Part shown: positions 25,397-38,224 of the stretch, piece after piece | Numbering within the stretch: the stretch's first letter is position 1 | Layout of the letters: each line of letters begins with the position of its first letter | Assembly (NCBI GenBank): GCA_013400155.1 | Contig: VXBM01000022.1 | Coordinates: forward strand, 30,646 to 94,645 | Length of the DNA stretch: 64,000 nt | Reading direction: 5' to 3' | DNA from: Helopsaltes ochotensis | Taxonomy: Eukaryota; Chordata; Aves; Passeriformes; Locustellidae | Position numbers and translations under genes: made by a program | The notes under the pieces: model-generated | What the model saw: the letters and a program-made list of their open reading frames with translations, nothing else | Told to the model about the DNA's origin: nothing | Databases searched by the model: none

Positions 25397-27176
25397 CATT
25401 CTTAAAGTGTTTATCACCAGATGAAGTAAACATTACATTGAAAACAACACTCCTCCCTGAAAGCTTGCCTGCTCTGATAAGGCAAAGTTGGGTTTGGGGT
25501 GGAGGTTTTTTTTCCCCTTCCAGTTTCTGATTATAGCTGAACCTGTTCCAGAAAGTCTATGCAAACTAATAAATTGTACTTTCTACGTTACTCTATTTTT
25601 TCCCCCTCAAATACTCCTCTATGTGAGAACTTGTTTGGCTTGCAAAACTGATCACTTGGACTACCCAAACTGTGATGATGAGCACATGTCAGTGTCATAC
25701 AAGTGGAGAAAAAACTGATCTTTGAATGAGGTGAGGCTGTGTGCCTGTACTTGCCCAGCCCAAGACCATTCCCTTTGAGCTGAACTGTGCTCTCCAGCCA
25801 GTTGGCATTTCCTGTGGCTTCTTGCCTAGTCACCCGTGGTGTCCTTTGCCAGTCACCTGATAGCTTCCTGCCCAGAGTTTCTGGCAGGGGACCAAGCAGG
25901 TGGTTGCTCTTTTCCCTGTTACACTGTAGCTGCCACCCACAGTGACCTGTGTGGCTTCCAGGGTTGTTGTAGAGGTAGCAACTTGTCTTCTGCAGCCCTG
26001 CAGTCGTCTCTTCTGTTTGCAGACCTTTGCGAGCTTAGAACTGGAGAGGCTGGATCCTTCTGTTAGGATTATGTTGGTGTCAGGAGTTTTTGGGGTATGG
26101 AAATCACAATGATTTTTTTTTTCCCCTGGCTTGCAAATCCTTATTTGGAGAGAGCACTTCCAGGAGACTCCTGCAGAAAGGGAGAAATTCTGAGCAGGAG
26201 ACTGTTAGGGTGGGTGGGAAATATGAGTCATGCAATTTATTCTCTGTTGTTTCGTGAAAGAGAAATATGTTTATGGGCAGTTTAAAGGGATTCAGAATTT
26301 TAGACATGGGATAGCTTCAGAAAGGATTTGTTGTTTTGAGATGCAGTCCCTCTTGTCTGTCAGCTGCCTGTCACTGCAGTGTGCTCTAACACTGCTTTCT
26401 GCAATGTCAGCAAGGAAAAAAAGATCAAAAGAGCTGTCAGCAAAAGAGCAATTACCCTACTTGCCACCAGTTCATCAGAATTGATTTTTGACCAGCTAAG
26501 GATGCCAGACAAATTAGTCCACCACATCATACTGTTCCACTCGAATTCATAAAATATATGGGAGAAGAAGGAAAAGACTTTGGTTTTTCTAGTCTCTGAC
26601 TTTAAAATACTCGTGATTGCAATACTGTAGATATGACTCTTCTGCATAGCAAACTGGTTACTCATAGCTACAGTGTTGTAGATATGACTCTTCAACATAG
26701 TAAATACATTTTAGACAAGTGCTAAACCAAAGAGGTTTGGCCCTAACCAAAAGGTTAGGGAAATACTGATCACCAGTAACAACCCTCATTCTCCATGATG
26801 GGATATTACTGTGATTCCAATATGATAAAAAAGAGCTGTGTATGTGCTGATTTCTATTTTAGCAGATTAGTATAGTGAAGTGAGCGTACTTAGCCAAGTT
26901 GAACTCTAAATATAGACTGAAAGGGGCAGTCTGTTTCATAGCTATCTTTATGGGTACTGCAGGACTCCACAGGATCCTATGGGACTAAAAGTAGAGAGGA
27001 ACTCCAGAGCAAGTTTTCTTCACGTGATTTTCACTGGCTGATTTCTTCCTTTCTGGTACATTATCTGAATGTAATTATGTTGTAAGTAATGTTTCATTCT
27101 CCTATTTTTTAACCTTTTAGATTTTACTTCTTTTTTTTCTAGTGAAGAATTTTCCGTGTGTTCTCAATCTAAGTGG

Positions 27177-27271
<95 letters not shown>

Positions 27272-29596
27272 TGACTTAGAAAGAAATTTAAAAGTTGTAT
27301 TGGGAAAAAACTTTAGGCAAGGTTAAAGTAAAAGAGAAAGTGAATCCAAAGGTCTCAATGTTTAGATTGGTTTGTTGGGAAAATAATCAATACTTTTGTC
27401 TAGTGACACTGATGTTTGTGTCCCTTCTCCTTTGGCATATCAATGGAATCAAACAACCATAATATAAACTTTTTTGAATTAACAATCATAATCTTCACTG
27501 TATTTACATGCGCAAATACTTAAATAATTAGTAGTAAGTGCAGAAATATGTAATTCATAATACTAATGAATCAAAGATACTCACATTTATTACATCAAGT
27601 TGTGAAGAAGAGTCTTCCCTGAAGCTGTGGGGAGTTATTAATCAAAATAGAGAAGCAACTGCTCTTCAGAATCTAAAAATAACCAAAGCCTTTGTGCATG
27701 AAATGGTAACTGCTAACACACCGTTCAAATCCAGGGTCCATAATGATTGCACTGGCTGAGGATGTGCATGTGGGGAGACAGCAGAGCAGAGCCAGCTCTG
27801 GTGGGAATGTGGCTCACAGACTGTGCTGCGTGGTGCCACGTTATGTTCTAGAGGAAGGACAGTGGGCACAGCCGTCTGTCTTGAAGTTACTGCTGCACAC
27901 CTAAAAATTATATACTGGGTAAGGTTAACCCCTATTATGCCAGCTTTTCTACATTTTCTTTGTACTTTGAAGTAACACTTCTGAACAGAGAGAAAAATAA
28001 ATTGTAATCTTTTCCTATGGGCTGTTAAAAAGAAATATGAACGTATCCATATAGCCCTGTCAGTCTCCACTAGCAGGAGAACAAGCCCCGTTGTCAGGAT
28101 TGGTTTCAGTGCTTAATGTTCAGACTTACTGAGGCTCATTGAACGTCTGCTTTGCAGTGTGCTCAGATTTGGGTGAATTACAACAATCTTCTGCATTTGG
28201 TTTGATGAGGGAAGGAGTGAAGTGTATTTTTTGCAAAAAATCAGGGCTCAAATTTTAGGTTTTTAATTTAAGTGTTATATTAGGAATCTGGTCAAACAGT
28301 TCTAGGTTCCTTGGAAAGGAAGAGAAGGCTCAGAAGCATGTCAAGAGGACAGTGCAACCCACCTAGGATTCAGAAATTACCCTTAGGTACTTAACACGTC
28401 ATCAAGGGAGGTTTGCATCCCATGAAGTGCTAATTTATGTTGGCAGATAAAATTGAACTTGAGAGCTTTATAAAATACTAAATGGGTAAGATGCATTCTA
28501 CACCACATTTACACTAACCTGTGGGGGCTCCCTTCTTACATTCACTTGCAAGAAAAATGTACATTTGGGCTGTGTTTCTAAGGTGAGAAAGGTATATCTT
28601 AGAATAAGAGAGATATTACCTGGAGGAATCTATTTTTCTTCCATAATTACAGAGGGAGTTTTCAGTGACAATTGTAGACAAACATGCCTACTTGGGGTGT
28701 CTGCATCTCCTTATGGCTAGAAGTGTAGTTTGTTTCTAGAAGACATTTTTGCAATCAGAATAGTGTAAAGAAAAGCAAAAGACTAATAGGGAATAATGTG
28801 CAATACACAGAAGCTGCCTCCCTAGGTATTGCTTCTTTTCCATATATAATCTTCCAAAACTATTTGTATTTGTATTAAAAATCATTCACTGAGTTCATGC
28901 ACCCAGACTCTACAGAGAAACTGTTTTTACTAACTGAACCTCATCCAGTGCTTTTTTTAAAGCAAGGAGTATTAGTCTGAAGAAAAAGATTTTTAAATTT
29001 GTCCAAAACTCTGTGAAGTAGGACTGCATTACAAGACTACATTTTTTGTTCCATTTTTCACAAATAATAACTTCACGGTGATATTCTAAGGTGTATAAAC
29101 AGACACACACTCTTGTTGCTTATCTCCTACATTCATACCTGTTTTCCCTGTTTTATCTCTCAATTACTTGATGCTGAAAGAAGACCTGAATTACATCCTT
29201 TCTGGAAGTGTTTGGCTTTCACTGTGGTCAGGATCTCACACCACCTCTTATCAAGTACTCACCAAATCAAAGGATAATATACTAAATAGGTACCATTCAA
29301 ATCAAAAGTACCATTCAAAACTGACTTTTTCTCTCTTTTCCCATACACATACATATGTGTACAAACACAATGTAAAAATGTTTTAATCTTCGGAGATTTC
29401 CAAGGATAAACAAGTGTATTGAGTTATCCCTGCCTTCAAGATCTAGTACGTCTGCTGGTCCTTCAAATCTGGTTTTTTAAGGAGTTTAAGGATCATTTAA
29501 GCTGCTCAGTATTTCCTTAGAACAGAATACCAACTGTTACAAGTTATTTCCCGTAGCTGTGTGTTAATTTACCTTTCAAATTATTATTTCTATTAG
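25397..29596. other. Intergenic region IFRD1-LSMEM1
   Basis: No coding exon is recognised here. It includes an 86-base T run (27178-27263) and a pair of near-identical 24-bp segments (26626-26649 and 26677-26700, two mismatches). The non-coding 5' exon(s) and promoter of LSMEM1 should lie here, because the first coding exon begins at a splice acceptor, but I could not place them. Small ORFs in this stretch show no family features. Confidence 0.6.
27178..27263 (+). repeat. 86-base T homopolymer
   Basis: An uninterrupted run of T from 27178 to 27263. The bases on either side show no recognisable retroelement end and no target-site duplication that I could find. Homopolymers of this length are rare in bird genomes and hard to sequence, so the exact length is uncertain. 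Confidence 0.9.
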
Positions 29597-29601
29597 AGAC
29601 A

Positions 29602-29728
29602 ATGGAGAGCCCTTCCTTGGAATTTAACCTGCCTGATATTCATGAAGAAGGAAAACTTTATGTAGTTGATTCCCTAAACAACCTAAACAAGCTAAATGTT
29701 TGTCCAGCTGAATCCCAACATTCGCTAG
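29602..29728 (+). CDS. LSMEM1: LSMEM1 coding exon 1
   Basis: The exon begins at about 29597 after tttctattag; ATG is at 29602-29604. It encodes MESPSLEFNLPDIHEEGKLY and VVDSLNNLNKLNVC, ending at cgctag|gtatgt. The ATG sits in aacaatgg, with a purine at -3 and G at +4, a good Kozak context. No other upstream in-frame ATG exists in the exon. Confidence 0.93.
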
Positions 29729-32700
29729 GTATGTATGAGAGGTAATCTGTGGATTTCTATATACAGAATCCATACTGTGCATCACTGATGTCAACAGCCT
29801 AATAGGCAAATAGGTATGCCAAGCTCTGTACTGAAAAATGTAAGAAAAAGATTGAAAATGGCATAATTTAGACAGATCAGACCATGATTTAGCTGCCCCT
29901 GCTGAGTATTTCTGCTTTAGGTTCCTGAAAATCCTTGCATTTTGTTAGGGATTTACTGTCAAACCTGAACTTATCTTCCATTTCAGTTGGGATTTATGAG
30001 GTGATCACTTGCAGGATAATGTCTCTAGTAATGCCCAATATACACTTACTAAATAAATAGCATCATAGCTCTTCCCAAGCACTAAAATTCATATGTGGCA
30101 ATAGAAGCACCTGAGAATTTCTGTTCATTCCTTTAAGACTCATGTCCTAAGAACTCAAACCAGTTACCTGAAATATCCTGTGAAACCTTTAAGCATTTTA
30201 CTTTCCAGACTTTCTTTACTTAGTTTCAGTTATGGATGCCACATTTCTATTGATTTGATAAGGCTTTTGCCTTTGATTTCTCACAGCAACAAGAATATTT
30301 TCACCCAGTGATAACTACAATTGACCTGAGACTATGGTAAAACCTGGAGCTCTTCAGCAGCATTCACATAACAATATTTGAGTCTGCTTTTATTTCCCTT
30401 ATTGTAATGGCAAATTTGAATGAAGAAATTTTTAGATCAAAAGCTATCTTGAGATGTGTTGTGAGTGGCCATAACTTAATCATGCTTCTAGTTATGGGTC
30501 TTAAATGTTTTCACATTACTTCTGTTTCCAAGTCCCTTAACTTCTCCTAATCCGACTAACTAGAGTGGTGCTGGTTTCTGCATGTAACACAAATATTTTG
30601 GACATAAAGTACCAAATTCTCATATGCAGATTATCTTGATATTGTCACTTTTACACATAGAAAATGAGACAATGACAGACATCAATTTACTGTTAAAGAA
30701 ACTCCTTTCAGTGTGACTGTTTCACTTTTGCAATTTTATTGGACGGTATTATTTACTTTTTGGGTAAATATACAAGGTTCTGTGGAAACATATGTGATTC
30801 TCTGAAATAACCACATGCATGCCGCTCCCTACATTTCAGCAGTAAAAAAAAGTTATCTTAATAAGTATTCTATTCATAAATTTGTGAAATCCTTTGGTTC
30901 TTTCTAGTATTATTCTTTTAATGTAGCTTTTAAGCTTGGAGAGTCTGTAGATATCTGATCCTGTCATCTACCTTACTCAGCAGCATAAAACTCTGGTTCT
31001 CTTGCCAGAAAATCAGAGACTTGTCAAAAGCTGTTTAAAATGTATATACTGTTTGGTTGCTTCAGTGGGAGCCATGCAGTAATTTCATGTTTTAGATGAT
31101 AAAATGTTTGCAGTTTGACAAGAATGTGGGCTCACCAATTCCCCACAACACTGCAGCCTGGCATGTTCAGCCTGATGAAATAGTAAGAAGCATTCATTAG
31201 GCAGAACGAGCTCAGACCATTTTTGAGACCACTATTGATAACTTAGGATGCTTGGCAGGCAGCAGTAGCAGGCCCTGCCCATCCCTATTATTCTGATCAA
31301 TATTGGTGCAGACACTTATTATATGGTGCATTTGTTTTGAATGCTGAGGTAATAACAATAGAACCTCAAAGGACAAATACGGAAATATTTCAGCTTACTC
31401 ATGGAAAGGAGTGTGTTAAACACAAAATAAAGTAAAACAGAGATATTCCCAGAAATCTATCAGCTCAGCGAATTGCTCAGTCCCAGGTCCCCATTATTAA
31501 AGTGCTCTAATGGCATACGCAGCCTTTCCTCAGCTTTATCACTGCAGGCTCAGTTGCGAAGACCTCAGAGGTTTCCACCAGCTAAAACAAGAACATGATC
31601 TAGAAATATATTTTTCACAGATGCCCATGCTACTCTCCCTTTCAGAATTGCAAGACAGCAATTACAGAAGGATAAATTACAGTAATTTGCGTGTAATTTT
31701 AGTATGTATGAGACTCTCACCAAAGTGAAATTACATTAGCTTCCTCCTCCCTCCAAAGCAAAAAATAAACCCAAATCTTTGTAAGTTATTACAGTAGTAT
31801 ACAAACTTAAGATTAAACAAATCTGGCTCAAGTGTAAATTTTTTACATTCACATGAATTTCCTCATGGTGTTCACTTGACTTGTTATCTTTGGGGCTTAC
31901 TGCCATCTCACTTTGATTGCAACTGTTTCTATGAGTGAAACTACTGACTTTCCCTATATATGCAACACATTCTTCAAAAAGCAACGGACTCTCTTGTTGG
32001 GCTGATTCAAGGTCAGCATTGAAAGTGCCTTTCCTTTTTCCCCTCATTTTTCCTGTGCTTAAAGGACAACATATGTAATCTATATAAGAGTCTGTTCCAT
32101 TCTTGACAATTGGTAGGATAGGTACCTCATTTTTTATTGGAATGAAACCAACAAATCCTAAAGATGAAAAAGAATATTGAAAACATTTGTTTTAAGATAA
32201 AACAGTCAAGACCTACATTCATTCTATCCAACATTAGGAGCTTAACTGAGGTGTTTACTTTGGAAAAATTAATCATGCCAAGGATACTTCTCATTAAACA
32301 GATAAAGAAGCAGTATCTAGAGGATGAATGTGTGTGAGGAATCTGTACCTTGGTTTTCAATATGAATTTTGCTTTCTTCCCTTTTGAAAAGGTTAAATGC
32401 AATTAAGCCCTTACAATTCTGCCTGGTGAAAACTTCATTGCAAGCTTTGTACGTGTTTAACAGCTGTAAAACTCTGAACCATAAAACAGGTCAACTTCAA
32501 CAAAACACTGTATTTCAACAACAGAAACATTTTTGTTGAACGTGTTCTAACAGCTATAAAACATGTATATTTTTTTTATATTTCCAAATTCAAGCTGAGT
32601 TCATAAAGTTGATTTTTTCCCTTTTCATGAAATGTCACAGGAAATAAAATCTGTTGGCCAAATATACGATGTATTCTGCATCATTTCATGAAGCCAGTAG

Positions 32701-34867
32701 CATTTTGTCATGCTTATCCTAACCAACCTTAAAAAACTATCACCAAATGATTTGTCGTCTCTTAACAGATGAGGAAGAGAACACTGGTGGTACTGGAGAA
32801 AGTATGGCAGGGAGCAACACAAGAAACCAATGTTTGCTCTTCATCACCTTTATTCTTACTTTGATCATCAGTTTGACACTTGTTTCATTTGTAATATTCT
32901 TAATATGTAAGTAAACCAAAGGGTATTTCTTAGAAATGTAGGGCCAATTGGAAAAAGAACTTTGCTGAAATGTGTCATGCTACCTTATAACATGCTACTC
33001 CTGTATTTGCATGGTCAAAGGCTTTGGCTGGTTCTGGGCACTGGGTCGTGGTCCTGGGGGCAGAAGCACAGGCAAACAACACTCCCTCAGGCCTAAAAGG
33101 CACAATTTTATTTGCAGTGCTAACGATTTGTGATCTTCAACAGCTGTGAAGAATTTATCTCAGCAGCATTGTACTGTGTTGCTAAAAATGCTGATTGGAA
33201 ATGAAATTAAAATTTAAAGGTAATTGTAGGGCAGTGAGATATTTTGGCAATGTGCCTTCCATTCCTTTCCAGATAAAGCTCAGTATTGGGGTCATTCCAC
33301 TGAAACTGGGACTCCACCCGGGCTAACACTTAAATCAGGCTACCTGAAGGAAGACCTGACCCTTTGTCTTCAAAGTACTGACTGGAAATTTATTTGGAAC
33401 TAAGAAAGTCTTCAGCATAAGAAAAAGAATTAGACATTTATCAAGAATTGCGTGTAGCATTGAGTCTGTAGACACAATTACTGTTTGAGTTTTTCAGAAC
33501 TGATCAGATGGGCTTAGCTAAAGACATGGCTGCTTAATGGAACCCTTGTCATCTTGGGGTTTTATGAATTAATAATATTGAACAGAATCTGAGGTACATT
33601 ATTTCAGTTTACGAGTCTGTTTTGAAAGAATTGGAACCCATATGAAAGCAAGATTTCTTAGTAGATCCTGTAGTAGGGAATTTGCTGAAACATAGAGAAA
33701 ATCCTGATTTTTCTTTTAGGCAAGGAAATTCTAACCCTTGACTAAATTTTCTTACAGGGACTCAAAGAAATATCAAGCAAGTAAAGAACATAAAGTAGAT
33801 TTTAAGTAACATGATTGTGAAATCCTATTTGAAATACTTCATACTTGAATTTCACATTTATTTAACCTGGAACTTCTAAAAGTAGAGCCTTGGTACAGAA
33901 AAATTAGTATTGGGTTGCTCCAGTGGAAAAATCGTAAACTAAAGTGGAAACCTTTCTTACAAGAATTAAAGCAGTTTGCTTGGGCTCAGGTTGGTGGAGA
34001 CCTATGGTTTTTGAAACTGATTTCCAGTGTTTCAGTTTATGTTACAATGTTTTATTAGATATATATAATGTATCTAAAATGTATTATGTTTTATTAGATA
34101 CATGTAGATATAGTGTGTTATATAATCTGAGATGTTTGCAAACCACATGCATAGATTAATTTAGCACTGCCACTATTACACTTAAGCTTCAAAACCCATA
34201 GGTAAATTTTTTTAACTTCAGAAGGCCAAAATAAAAATAGCTCTAAAAGCGTGTATTGGTGTGCCAGAGGAGGCTGGCCTCAAAATGCCAGTATTTGCAA
34301 GAATTTTTCTTTAATTTAAAATAAAATGCATGCACATACTTACTGCAAATTGGATCTTGAAGCCCCTAAATAAGACATTTCCCTGTGGACACTGATGGAT
34401 ATGCTCCAGAAAACTGCAAAAATTATCTGAGCCATATATGATTTTATTACCCTGCACTAAACTAAAAAAATAATCCAGCAAATTAGCAAAAAAGAATGTA
34501 GTGAGCAGGTAAACCCACCAGATGTATAACTTATTATTATTAGGTTCTGCCGTTGTTTTCCTGTTTATTATTTTTAGTCATTATAATTCCTTACAAAGTC
34601 TCACAGGACTACAAGTGAGGGTAGTGATGCTCTTGACTTAAATATTGCCAATTTAATGTGGTACATTTTCCTTTTCGAGTTCAAACTAGAAATGAGGTGG
34701 ACCAAATATCAAGCAGACTACTATCTGAAAAGAAGAACATAGAAGAGCTGAAGATACTTAACAATATTATATTAAAGCATCTGAATCAATCCAGAATTAA
34801 GGCAAAGCCTTCTGATCTTCATGATTACCTCTTTACCCATGCTGAGCTCGAAGTCCCTGGAGAATAA
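29602..34867 (+). CDS. LSMEM1: Leucine-rich single-pass membrane protein 1 (3 coding exons)
   Basis: Coding segments 29602-29728, 32769-32906 and 34680-34867 join in phase with GT-AG introns to 453 nt, or 150 residues plus stop. Recognition rests on the N-terminal block EEGKLYVVDSLNNLNKLNVC, shared with mammalian LSMEM1 (C7orf53), and on the location: IFRD1 is followed by LSMEM1 on the same strand in human. Residues about 66-90 form one strongly hydrophobic helix (CLLFITFILTLIISLTLVSF and onward), with no signal peptide before it. The region after it (NEVDQISSRLLSEKKNIEEL and onward) has spaced Leu/Ile and charged residues that suggest a short coiled coil. The start is the first ATG after the acceptor, 5 bases into the exon. 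From memory the human protein is about 131 residues, so the bird C-terminus (SRIKAKPSDLHDYLFTHAEL and onward) appears extended. The molecular role of this family is unknown. The reading frame is intact. Confidence 0.93.
32769..32906 (+). CDS. LSMEM1: LSMEM1 coding exon 2 (membrane segment)
   Basis: The acceptor is ctcttaacag and the donor is ataat|gtaagt with the split at aatat|gt. It encodes an acidic/Gly-Ser segment (DEEENTGGTGESMAGSN) followed by the membrane helix CLLFITFILTLIISLTLVSF and VIFLI. Confidence 0.94.
34680..34867 (+). CDS. LSMEM1: LSMEM1 coding exon 3 and stop
   Basis: The acceptor is ccttttcgag, an unusual one because G precedes AG. The exon completes a phenylalanine codon, then encodes QTRNEVDQISSRLLSEKKNI and a tail ending AELEVPGE, with TAA at 34865-34867. 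The cgAG acceptor is weak by position-weight expectation but is required to keep the conserved QT-N motif in frame. Confidence 0.9.
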
Positions 34868-35300
34868 ATCTTCTTTGGAAAGAAATTCAGCATATTCAGG
34901 TATTTTCATATATGGCACACAGGTTGCTGAAACATGGTTGCTGAAACATTGCTGGAAAAGCCAGCTGAATGAAAAATATTAGCAAATAGTATTTTATCCT
35001 GTTCTACGTGGACGTAGCTTTGTAATACTAAGCCCATATGATTCACAATAAACACTGGATTATCAGTTTGGGGCAATACTTCCAGATTCCCTGTGCATTG
35101 TAAATCGCAGGAGTAAGGGCCTAGTTTTACTTTAAATGCAAGTGAATCATCACAGAAAATCACAAGTTCTATTCACATGATTCCAGCATGACCTTGTTCA
35201 CTTAATCCTTCTTCTGTTACCTCTGTACAAGCTTTCTGTTTGTTTCTATTACTGTTTATATTTAAAGATAACTTCAGATTTCATAACTTATAAATAAATC
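34868..35300 (+). other. LSMEM1: LSMEM1 3'UTR
   Basis: AT-rich sequence after the stop codon. The first convincing AATAAA is at 35293-35298, within cttataaataaatcc; an earlier AATAAA occurs in cacaataaacac near 35045. The region also holds a short 14-bp duplication (ggttgctgaaacat, about 34922-34949). Confidence 0.55.
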
Positions 35301-37139
35301 CATTTCTTGTCTAGAGTTTTGTAGTTTTCCCTTCTGTGCATCTAAATATACTGATATACTACTCTTTTTGTGGAAAAAAACACAACAAAAAACCAGCAAA
35401 CAAACCTTGAATAACAACGAACCCTTTCATAAGATGCCATAATCAGCCCAAGTTTGTATTGACAGAGTGAGTGTCCTTTCATGGAAAATATGTTTAGAGG
35501 ACTCAGTCTGGTAACATCACAGCTTCATCATAGCCACTCTATCTCATAGCAATGCCGATACACTGTACTCACAATTTGCAGGTGAAGCCCAAGTGTTTTT
35601 GTGAAGTGATGTGGGAAAATACTACATGTTGTTGCACTCTCCCCTATAGTTGCTGCTGGTCACCATCAGAGAAGGGCCAGATGAAATATGGTTGGAACCT
35701 TCATGGTTTTAATGTTGAGCAATACCTCAGAGGCTAAAAGGAGCCACCCTCTCTGAATTTAAACAGTTGTGCAGACATACACCTGAAAGTGTGATCACGT
35801 AAGGGACTGCTAGGTAGCATTGCCATTTTTAGTATTCAGAACTTCTACTGAAATATAAAGAAGGCATCTCTGTAATCAAACAATTAGTTGTTTACTCCCA
35901 TCATGATGCTGGAATGGCAGCTGACACTATGGAATGTGTCCAACATCTTTTACTTAAAGTTCTCATTCTCATTCAATTCTTTCTTATCTCTTCTGGACAG
36001 TTTTACAAAAAAAGTCACCAAAGTCAACAGCTTGCATTGCAGTCTTCTTTTCCATAATTCATGATAGTCCTTTCTGTGATGACTTCTTCATTGTCTGCTA
36101 CAAAGTGAAGAATTAAGTCCAGGAGAATTTCTTGGCATCACTCTACCTGGATTTGCTCACCAATTGTATTCCTGCTATTATGAGTGCTTTGCATTACACC
36201 TATGTTTTGCATCACCTTCTTTCTATTTCCTGATCTTTATTTTCCTGATGTATTACTGTAATTCACATGAAAATGGTGAAGATTGGTTTCAAGAGTTTAT
36301 TACTCCTGCTGTTACTTCCCAGCTGCAATTTTAGTTATCTCCTCTGGACATCACAAGTAGTTTTTACAAAGGTGACTCAAATACAGCTATCAGAGAATGA
36401 TAAAAATAAGTGTAGAAAACTTGTAAGGAAAGGAACCTGAAAGCCTAACTCAAACATATTTCTGTAAATTCTGTTAAATGATAAAAGAAAAGGTATCTTA
36501 AGACTAAAATCACGACACCTGCAGTGTTTCTTCTCTGTTCCTCTCTGAGCTCACTTGCTTTTTAGTGACAGTATTAATTTCTCATCTGTCCCATTCCCAT
36601 TGTAGCTACTGTAACTGCTCTCAAGCTGCCTTGAATTGACACACATCCATACTTGTGAGGCAGGGAGAAACACTACTCTTTGGTATTCAGTGTATCTCAA
36701 ACATGGATTTGTTGCATCCCTCATTGCAACTGCCGTTGTCAGAGCAGTTTGTGGTCCATTAGAAACTGATACCAAGAGCCAATAGATTTTTTTTCTGGCA
36801 GGAAACTGTAAATAAAATGTGTGTTAGACCAACTGTCCCCAAAGAAATGAAAATTCCCTCAACTCTCTGATGTTGTCCTCAATTATTCTTAATCTGGTTG
36901 CTCAATCAGCACTCATAATAAATCCACTTTTTCTGTCTCTGCTATTGATTAGAAGGGTTGTTGTTTCATTCCATGGTTTCATCCTGCAAGATGGTGAGTG
37001 ACCTCAAATGCCCCACACTTACGACCTGCTGAGTCATAACAATGTACAGGCATGCTCAGTGTCATACAAGACTGAGGCCTCAAATCATACTTTTCATATT
37101 TAACTGCTTCTTCACTTGCAGTGATCAGCAATTAAGATC
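35301..37139. other. Intergenic, nothing recognised
   Basis: AT-rich DNA with an A/C-rich tract at about 35,370-35,420. Short ORFs on both strands have no family features. No repeat end could be identified. Confidence 0.55.
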
Positions 37140-37747
37140 TTTTATAAATGAAACGCCAATAAATTTATAAAAGGATTTATTGGGAAATTGAAATATCAAA
37201 ATTTTGAGAAAAACCACAAGCAAAAATGAGCCCAGGGTCAGAGCTGGGTGAACCACAGACTCAGTCTCTACTGCACAGAGTCCTCCATGGTTCACAAGTG
37301 CAGTCTTTTCAGTGACCATTTTTATACATTTCTTCGGCTGGACAGCAAGTGGTTTTGTATCTCTTTGTCTTGTTCGGCTTCTTTGCATATTCATGTATCT
37401 GCTATTATTTCATTGAACAGTGCTTTGGGAAGAGGTGGGTGCTTGCTTCATTTTCTTGGAATCATGTTTTGGGAGGCACACCCTCGATGACTCAAATTAG
37501 ATGCATATCAGGTGTTGATCACTGGGTTGTTGGCTGGCTTATCTCCATAGATGATCCATTCTATTTCCAGTGCCTCCCTCCATTCAGTTGCAAAACGACC
37601 CTTTTCCCCAGTTTTGGGAAAGGAGTGGCATCTGTTGTCTCAGCTGTGAGTGATTTTACCATTTTATTTCAATAAAGACACAACTTATTCTAATAATACA
37701 TCAACTAGTCAAAATAAAACATGAATTAGTCCGTACCATATATTACA
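37140..37747 (-). mobile_element. 3' LTR of the truncated ERV
   Basis: 608 bp, nearly the same sequence as the solo LTR at 48946-49536. On the minus strand it starts TGTAATATATGG and should end ...TTATAACA, but the terminal CA is mutated (the plus strand starts TTTTATAAATG instead of TGTTATAAATG). Minus-strand signals are a TATA-like GTATAAAA (plus 37320-37327) and an AATAAA poly(A) signal (plus 37176-37181), in the right order for U3-R-U5. The retroviral interior lies on the high-coordinate side, preceded by a polypurine tract, so this is the 3' LTR. It has a segment of about 24 bp (near 37,403-37,427) absent from the solo copy. Confidence 0.92.
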
Positions 37748-37763
37748 GTCCCTCCCCTTCTAC
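37748..37763 (-). other. Polypurine tract of the ERV
   Basis: On the minus strand this reads gtagaaggggagggac immediately before the LTR's TGTAATA. A purine run directly 5' of the 3' LTR is the plus-strand primer site of retroviral reverse transcription, and it confirms the LTR boundary and orientation. Confidence 0.85.
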
Positions 37764-38224
37764 ATAGATACATTAATTCATGTTTCTTTATTTCCAAATT
37801 CTCTCCGTCAATAACTTAATTGCTATTCTAGATTCAATTGTTTAAAGCCCTTTTACCAAACGTTAAGTTACCATGAGGTAGAAACAACCTCTCATCTTTA
37901 TAGTCGTACCAGCTCTCACACAGTGTCATGCTGTATCTTTCATAGCCAACCTTCTCTTTTCCTGTGCTGGTGTTGCCCTGATTTTTGCAGCCTTTCTGAT
38001 GTGTTTCGTAGCTGTTAGAATGGAGTCAGAATCCTCAATGTTTAGGTAGTACTTTGTCCTTCTCACGCTGGTGTTATTTGTAAGATAAGGTTTGTTTAGG
38101 ATATGGATTGGTAAATATCACATGCCTTTGGATGCAAATTGTACTGACTGACCGTCAGCTGGGTCAGTGGAGATGAGAGGTGTTCACCTTTTCATCCAAT
38201 CCCTGGCATGGACCTGAGGTCTAT

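Noticed and set aside
26626..26700. Two 24-bp near-identical segments, 51 bp apart
   Set aside because: A short, imperfect local duplication with two mismatches; too little to call a repeat family or regulatory array.
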